From Gammaproteobacteria bacterium (GTDB lineage: Bacteria > Pseudomonadota > Gammaproteobacteria > Enterobacterales > Kangiellaceae): a stretch of DNA of 49,426 nt. The position numbers were made by a program, and so were the translations under genes. The notes below the pieces were generated by a model that ran no database searches, had not been told where the DNA came from, and was given only the letters and a program-made list of their open reading frames with translations. This document shows, in pieces, positions 45,155-49,426 of the stretch. The DNA lies in assembly GCA_013373545.1 (NCBI GenBank), contig JABXHQ010000065.1:1-49426 (forward strand), read 5' to 3'. Position 1 is the first letter of the stretch. The number at the start of each line of letters is the position of its first letter.

Positions 45155-45946
45155 ATGACTGGATATACACGTACCCCCAACACCCTAAAGGGCGCTTTGA
45201 TTTACTTCGGTGCGCCGATGTTAATTCCGATCCCGAATATTATTGTATTTCAATACAATCCAGAAACCATGAGTCGTTCATTAACACCTTGGCAGCCGCC
45301 AACGCGACAGACATCATTGGATGAAAATGGTGTTATCCAGCAAGCCGACTTATCTAATGAGCAAAAGCTCGCCTTGTCGCAACCTTACGATCCGCAAGAA
45401 ACTTTTTCGCTCGATTTAATTCTCGACGCAACCGATGCGCTCGAGAAACCTGAAACTCATCCGGTTGCATTTGTTAGTGGCGTAGCCGATCGAATTTCGG
45501 CGATTGAAATGTTGATGTATCCACCTGGCGATTCGTTATTAGGTGGCTTACTAGGAACGGTTGCCGGATCGGTAAGTGTCTCGGCCGGTGGCACCAGTAT
45601 AGGCGGCAATATTGCTGGCGCAATGGAGCAGCTCGAACGACGCCAAGTTCCTATCGTGTTGTTTTTTTGGGGGCCGGGAAGAATTGTCCCGGTAAGAGTC
45701 ACGAGTTTAACGGTGGAAGAGCAGCAGTACTCGCCACTCCTGTACCCAACTCGAGCGAAAGCGAGTATTGGACTTCGAGTACTCGATCTCAATGACTTGG
45801 TGCGCGTAAGTGGCGACCCGGCAAGTGGTGCTGCGGTTGAAATTGCAAAAGCCTGCTACTTATTTACGCGTGGCCAGAAAGAACTATTGGCCACTGCTAA
45901 CTTAGCCAACAGTGTTGAATCAATAATCAATATGATGCCGGTGTAA
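45155..45946 (+). CDS. CIS tube/baseplate adaptor protein (Afp7-like N-terminal family)
   Basis: The 263 residues carry the sequence pattern of the CIS tube-protein family that sits at the inner baseplate: LIYFGAPMLIPIPNIIVFQYNPETMSRSL, then YDPQETFSLDLILDATDALE and VPIVLFFWGPGRIVPVRVTSLTVEEQQYSPLLYPTRAKASIGLRVL. In Afp7 this part is followed by a LysM domain in one chain; here the LysM part is a separate gene that starts nine bases after this stop. The ribosome binding site is weak, and short frames lie between it and the giant gene. Confidence 0.87.
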   Translation: MTGYTRTPNTLKGALIYFGAPMLIPIPNIIVFQYNPETMSRSLTPWQPPTRQTSLDENGVIQQADLSNEQKLALSQPYDPQETFSLDLILDATDALEKPETHPVAFVSGVADRISAIEMLMYPPGDSLLGGLLGTVAGSVSVSAGGTSIGGNIAGAMEQLERRQVPIVLFFWGPGRIVPVRVTSLTVEEQQYSPLLYPTRAKASIGLRVLDLNDLVRVSGDPASGAAVEIAKACYLFTRGQKELLATANLANSVESIINMMPV

Positions 45947-45955
45947 GGAGTTTTT

Positions 45956-46225
45956 ATGTTTGATAAAAAAAGTCGTTACCAAGGATTGCAAAACCATACT
46001 GTACAAGATGCTCGTGGACGAGCGGTACTCATTACTGACTTTGCGACCAAGCCGGAGCAATCATTACGTGGAATTCATATTTTGCGTGAAGGCGAGCGGC
46101 TTGATCATTTGGCGACGCATTATTTAGCGGATAGTTCTGGTTACTGGAAAATTGCTGAGCAGAATGATGCTATGACTGCTGATGTATTGGCTGAACAACG
46201 TGAAATTGAAATCCCTAATCGTTGA
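45956..46225 (+). CDS. LysM-domain eCIS protein
   Basis: An 89-residue protein. The C-terminal ~50 residues form a LysM-like module: GIHILREGERLDHLATHYLADSSGYWKIAEQND and EQREIEIP. LysM-type domains in contractile tails (T4 gp53, Afp7 tail) join baseplate parts and can bind peptidoglycan. AAGGAG lies five bases upstream of the ATG. Its separation from the preceding adaptor gene looks like a split form of the Afp7 arrangement. Confidence 0.87.
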   Translation: MFDKKSRYQGLQNHTVQDARGRAVLITDFATKPEQSLRGIHILREGERLDHLATHYLADSSGYWKIAEQNDAMTADVLAEQREIEIPNR

Positions 46226-46253
46226 TGAATATTATTCGAGAGAGTGTTAGTTA

Positions 46254-47309
46254 ATGAGTATAGGTGCTGCAGTTTTTCCATCTGGATTGCCTGATCCAAG
46301 AATGCCGAGTCCCGGCGAGATTGAAGTGGTAGAAGCCATAGGCCAAACCACGCAATTTCGCCTGCGCTATGGCATGAGTATAGAAGACGGCGACCTACCA
46401 TTGCTGAGCGACAGTTTGTTAGATCCCGATTCCATCTTATCAGTTGTTATTCCTGGTGAAGCATTGCCTCAAATTTTGGTTAATGGTCCGGTTGTGCGCC
46501 ATGATATTAATTTTGTGCAAGGCGGAGATGGCTCTACGTTAGAGGTTATCGGCTGTGATCAAACCTGTATTTTAGATCGTGAAAACAAAGCCGCAGTATT
46601 TAGCAATGTGAATGACTCAACTGTTGTTATGACAATCCTTGCTCAGTACGGAATCGTTCCCGATGTTGAGCCAACCACTATCGTTCACAGTGATTTAAAA
46701 CATGCTTTGGTGCAACGGGAAAGTGACTTACGCTTTATTCGCAAATTAGCACGGCGTAATGGTTATTGGTTTTGGCTTTCTGAACAAGCTCCGGGCGTTA
46801 CCATAGGACATTTTAAATCACCACCTATTAATGGGCAGCCGCAAGCCGATATTCGCATCAATGTTAGTGACCCAAATGTTGATCAAGTGAAATTATATTG
46901 GAATAGCGAACGGCCGGTTGCAGCTGACTTGAGTCAAGTTGATCTGAATAGTTTAACTACGCTGGATGGGCAGTCTGAGCGCTCCACTATTAGTGGCTTA
47001 GCCAGTCAGCACTTAGCCGATATTGTCGGTTCTGAGCGAAAAATTCATTTAGCCATCCCAAGTGATGAATCCAGTGAGTTGGCAGCACGAGGAAATTCCG
47101 CCTTGATCGATCACGGTTGGTTTATTCGCGTTAAATTAACGCTGCGCTTTTCAGTGATTGGCAAAGTAATACGAACGCACTCATTAGTTTCTTTAGCGGG
47201 ACTTGGGCAGCGACATTCCGGACTGTATTTGGTAGCAAAAGTTAATCATACATTTACCGAGGACGATCATACGATGGTCGTAGAGCTCATTCGTAATGCG
47301 TGGAACTAG
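46254..47309 (+). CDS. Baseplate hub protein, gp27/late-control-D-like (Afp8 N-terminal part)
   Basis: The 351 residues resemble the hub part of VgrG/Afp8 (phage late control D, gp27). Marks are RYGMSIEDGDLPLLSDSL, the FVQGGDGSTLEVIGCDQTCILDRENK stretch split over two strands, AQYGIVPDVEPT, and VQRESDLRFIRKLARRNGYWFWLSE, which is a strong family signature. The final part HSGLYLVAKVNHTFTEDDHT is also typical. The hub trimer carries the spike encoded next. In Afp8 hub and spike are one chain; here they are two genes nine bases apart. Confidence 0.87.
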   Translation: MSIGAAVFPSGLPDPRMPSPGEIEVVEAIGQTTQFRLRYGMSIEDGDLPLLSDSLLDPDSILSVVIPGEALPQILVNGPVVRHDINFVQGGDGSTLEVIGCDQTCILDRENKAAVFSNVNDSTVVMTILAQYGIVPDVEPTTIVHSDLKHALVQRESDLRFIRKLARRNGYWFWLSEQAPGVTIGHFKSPPINGQPQADIRINVSDPNVDQVKLYWNSERPVAADLSQVDLNSLTTLDGQSERSTISGLASQHLADIVGSERKIHLAIPSDESSELAARGNSALIDHGWFIRVKLTLRFSVIGKVIRTHSLVSLAGLGQRHSGLYLVAKVNHTFTEDDHTMVVELIRNAWN

Positions 47310-47318
47310 AGAGAAACT

Positions 47319-47873
47319 ATGAATCGATTAGATGAAATTGAAAGCTGGATCCGCTCACATTTTTTTGGCAAGTATCGCGGTGTAGTCGTCGATAATTTAG
47401 ATCCCCTAGGACAAAAGGGCCGTTTGCAGGTAAAGGTGCCAGCGGTGCTTGGCGATAATCCAGTGTGGGCAATGCCCTGTGTGCCTTATGCGGGTTCGGA
47501 TGTCGGGTTCTATTGTTTACCGCCAGTAGATGCGGGCATATGGATTGAATTTGAAGGCGGCGATCCTTCCTATCCGATATGGACCGGATGTTTTTGGAGT
47601 GATGGTCAGCTGCCCAGTGAAGTACTAACAGCTGAAAATCGTCTTTGGAAAACGCAGAGTGCGCAGATCACTATTGATGATAATACCGGTGAAGTCGAAG
47701 TGAGCAACCAACAAAATGTCAGTACGGTTTGGAGTACCGATGTTGCCACCACAGCCGGTAGTTCCACTCATACGGTTGGCGGCGTCGGCGTCGTTTCCGA
47801 GTCAGCACCTGGAAAAGTTGAGGTCGGTGCTGGTGGTGTCACTATTAACAATGGTGCGTTTAAAGTTACTTAA
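47319..47873 (+). CDS. Spike base protein with gp5/VgrG OB-fold
   Basis: A 184-residue protein. The OB-fold covers about 15-105: GKYRGVVVDNLDPLGQKGRLQVKVPAVLG, VWAMPCVPYAG, VGFYCLPPVDAGIWIEFEGGDPSYPIWTGCFWSDG, the pattern of phage gp5 N-terminal and VgrG gp5 domains. Beyond ~110 the chain turns into short repeating beta segments (ITIDDNTGEVEVSNQQN, SSTHTVGGVGV, VEVGAGGVTINNG), likely the start of a trimeric beta-helix needle. No lysozyme domain is present. Confidence 0.9.
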   Translation: MNRLDEIESWIRSHFFGKYRGVVVDNLDPLGQKGRLQVKVPAVLGDNPVWAMPCVPYAGSDVGFYCLPPVDAGIWIEFEGGDPSYPIWTGCFWSDGQLPSEVLTAENRLWKTQSAQITIDDNTGEVEVSNQQNVSTVWSTDVATTAGSSTHTVGGVGVVSESAPGKVEVGAGGVTINNGAFKVT

Positions 47874-47889
47874 TTATTTAGGAATTTTT

Positions 47890-48234
47890 ATGTCTGGACA
47901 AACCCTAACAACGGCATCGACTTTAATGTGTCCGCATGGCGGCACAGTAAGTATATTATCCAGTAACTTTCGCGTCATGATTGATGGTGCTCCTGCAGCA
48001 CTTGCCAATGATGTATATACGATTGCAGGTTGTCCATTTCAAATTCCAGCAGCGCCATCACCGATTCCGAGTCCTTGCGTTAGCGTGCAATGGGTGAAAA
48101 GTGATTTGAAAACAAAAGCAGATGTTAATGCAACGCTGTCGACAACCAGTATTGGATTATGCTTGGCGGCAACTCAGGTTCCACAAGGAAAAGTGGTTGT
48201 ACAAACCACACAGCCGAAAGTATCAACTTCGTAA
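47890..48234 (+). CDS. DUF4280/PAAR-like spike tip protein
   Basis: ATG at 47890, with AGGA upstream, gives 114 residues (MSGQTLTTASTLMCPHGG); a longer frame from 47716 overlaps the spike gene and is rejected. The pattern LMCPHGGTVS, NDVYTIAGCPFQIP and PSPCVSVQW places Cys/His residues as in DUF4280/PAAR-like tip proteins, which bind a metal at the point of the needle. A longer C-terminal tail (residues ~70-114) is Thr/Ser/Val-rich. It lies just behind the spike gene, where Afp10-type tips are found. Confidence 0.85.
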   Translation: MSGQTLTTASTLMCPHGGTVSILSSNFRVMIDGAPAALANDVYTIAGCPFQIPAAPSPIPSPCVSVQWVKSDLKTKADVNATLSTTSIGLCLAATQVPQGKVVVQTTQPKVSTS

Positions 48235-48243
48235 GGATAGAAA

Positions 48244-48621
48244 ATGACTGAGCTATTTCGTGGTATTGCTTTTCCTTTTGCGATTAATCAAGGCAGCGGC
48301 CGTTTGACTGAAGAGGTGGATTATAGTGCGCATGTTAAGCAACTCATTATGCAGGTTTTGCTGACGGCGCCGGGCGAACGTATTCAGCGGCCAGATTTCG
48401 GTTGTGGTGTAAAGCGACTGGTTTTTTCACCAGGCGGAGAAGTTGCTGCGACGTTGGCGCAGACAACCATTTTTCAAGCGTTAGAGAAATGGTTAGGCAG
48501 TGTGATTAAGGTGCGCGAGGTGACGGTGAAAGCGAATAATGAAGTGCTCGATATTCGCGTTGGCTATGCTGTCATTGCACGTGGGAATTTGGAGTATTTA
48601 AACTTAACGGTGAGCATATGA
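48244..48621 (+). CDS. Baseplate wedge protein, gp25/gpW-like (Afp9)
   Basis: The 125 residues fit the gp25 family that starts sheath assembly at the baseplate. Marks are GIAFPFAINQGSGRLTEEVDYSAHVKQLIMQVLLTAPGERIQRPDFGCGVKRLVF in family order, of which TAPGERIQRPDFGCGV is the key stretch, and a C-terminal strand-helix VREVTVKAN. It overlaps the following gene by four bases (ATGA). Confidence 0.93.
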   Translation: MTELFRGIAFPFAINQGSGRLTEEVDYSAHVKQLIMQVLLTAPGERIQRPDFGCGVKRLVFSPGGEVAATLAQTTIFQALEKWLGSVIKVREVTVKANNEVLDIRVGYAVIARGNLEYLNLTVSI

Positions 48622-49426
48622 GTTTACCCGATCGCATCGATTTAATTCGACAGTCGACCGACGTGACAGGAATTGATTTTATTCAGGTCTCCAGTGATCA
48701 ACTGTCGCTAACAATTTTCTTTCACCATTTAGCGCTGCCTGGCAGTTTGCAATCTGATTTAGAAACAATAACTGTCGATGATATTGAAATTTCAAGCTTA
48801 AGCAAAGTGGAACCAGAATTTGTTACGGTGACTTCTATTAATCTTCCGATTACATTAATTGATAATCGTCCGGCATTGCAAATTCAAGTGGCAGAGCCAG
48901 GTGGCTTCGGCTTTTATCAACTTTCCATTAACCATCCCAGCATCGATACCTACTTTAATCACTTGCCATTTTCATTCAAGGTGAACTGTCCTTCTGAATT
49001 AGACTGTAAAGTTGAGGCTGAACCATGTCCTCCGCGGGCATCACGAGACTTTCCGGTTGATTATCGGGCGCGTGATTTCGCAAGCTTTCAGCAAGTTTTA
49101 AGTGACTTCGCTCATCAACGATATCCGCAATGGCAAGATCGATTAGAAGCCGATCAAGGCGTTATGTTGATGGAAATTCTCAGCGCACTTGGTGATGAAT
49201 TGAGTTATAGCCAAGATCGAATTAAGCGCGAAACCAATATAGCCGAAGCGAGTCAGCGACGTACGTTAAAGCATTTTGCTCAATTACTCGATTATGCTAT
49301 CGACAACGGCGCAGCAGCCACCGGATGGCTCGACGTACAAGTGAACGCCGATGACACACTGGCTGCTGGAACCGGCGTTACTGACATTCACGGTCAAGTT
49401 GTATTTGAGGTTGGTCAAGGGCTTTC
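48618..49426 (+). CDS. gpJ-like baseplate protein (Afp11-type), 5' part, cut by window end
   Basis: The frame opens at ATG 48618, overlapping the previous stop (ATGA), and stays open to the right edge, so about 269 N-terminal residues are seen. It contains CPPRASRDFPVDYRARDFASFQQVLSDFAHQRYPQW and, further on, LMEILSALGDELSYSQDRIKRETNIAEASQRRTLKHFAQLLDY, the typical front of large phage-type baseplate assembly proteins J/gp6 in eCIS (Afp11). The N-terminal ~130 residues are beta-rich. The C-terminal part and later genes (Afp12-14 analogues) must lie past the window. Confidence 0.88.
   Translation, partial: MSLPDRIDLIRQSTDVTGIDFIQVSSDQLSLTIFFHHLALPGSLQSDLETITVDDIEISSLSKVEPEFVTVTSINLPITLIDNRPALQIQVAEPGGFGFYQLSINHPSIDTYFNHLPFSFKVNCPSELDCKVEAEPCPPRASRDFPVDYRARDFASFQQVLSDFAHQRYPQWQDRLEADQGVMLMEILSALGDELSYSQDRIKRETNIAEASQRRTLKHFAQLLDYAIDNGAAATGWLDVQVNADDTLAAGTGVTDIHGQVVFEVGQGL

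Noticed and set aside
29803-49426. Contractile-tail prophage
   Set aside because: No capsid, portal, terminase, integrase or lysis gene is seen, while DUF4255, the AAA+ ATPase and DUF4157 are eCIS markers. Genes past the right edge could still change this.
29803-49426. Type VI secretion system
   Set aside because: The spike and gp25 families are shared, but there is a single phage-type sheath and tube and no TssJ/L/M, ClpV or TssB/C pair.

Overview
The window comes from a Gram-negative bacterium, most likely a marine-type gammaproteobacterium of moderate GC. The evidence is the gammaproteobacterial housekeeping string thrS-infC-rpmI-rplT-pheS-pheT-ihfA-merR, an infC gene starting at AUU, a TonB-dependent receptor and several lipoproteins. 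The species cannot be fixed from the sequence; a Kangiella/Aliikangiella/Pleionea-like relative is a guess.

Layout. 1-732: 3' end of an SLC13-type permease with TrkA-C domains. 852-3221: galU and ugd, which together make UDP-glucuronate. 3341-6610: translation genes thrS, infC, rpmI and rplT, closed by a strong terminator. 6846-10976: pheS, pheT, ihfA and a MerR-type regulator, then a terminator, tRNA-Pro(GGG) and a second terminator. 11490-13111: a lipoprotein, a two-TM potassium-channel-like protein and a small CxxC protein. 13166-21093: a promoter, a long leader with a 24-codon ORF, a TonB receptor, then YfcC-type transporter, isoaspartyl dipeptidase and cyanophycinase-like peptidase in one tight run. 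This looks like a set for using cyanophycin or other isoaspartyl peptides. 21270-23253: a thioredoxin-like lipoprotein and a secreted M24 peptidase. 23292-25271: two tandem secreted paralogues of unknown family (minus strand) and one further exported protein. 25283-29576: a TPR membrane protein, a DEAD-box helicase and a secreted or outer-membrane protein.

29803 to the right edge is an extracellular contractile injection system (eCIS) locus, all on the plus strand and tightly packed. Order: small unknown protein, sheath, tube, T4-gp26-like baseplate chaperone, Pro/Ser-rich disordered protein, DUF4255 terminator protein, AAA+ ATPase, a 2257-residue protein with two DUF4157 (eCIS core) domains, CIS tube/LysM-type baseplate protein, LysM protein, gp27-like hub, gp5/VgrG-like spike, DUF4280/PAAR-like tip, gp25-like wedge, and the start of a gpJ-like baseplate protein cut by the window end. 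Tail fibre and tape-measure genes, if present, lie beyond the edge. No capsid, portal or terminase gene is seen, so it is not a plain prophage, and no T6SS membrane-complex genes are seen.

The strongest lead is the giant double-DUF4157 protein. It sits between the ATPase and the baseplate genes, carries two separate HExxH motifs about 1500 residues apart, and ends in about 590 residues of unrecognised sequence with a His-His motif. It looks like two eCIS core/cargo proteins joined end to end. Other leads are the isoaspartyl dipeptidase lacking the first His of its metal motif, the secreted tandem paralogues, the leader ORF before the TonB receptor, and the unknown first gene of the eCIS run.
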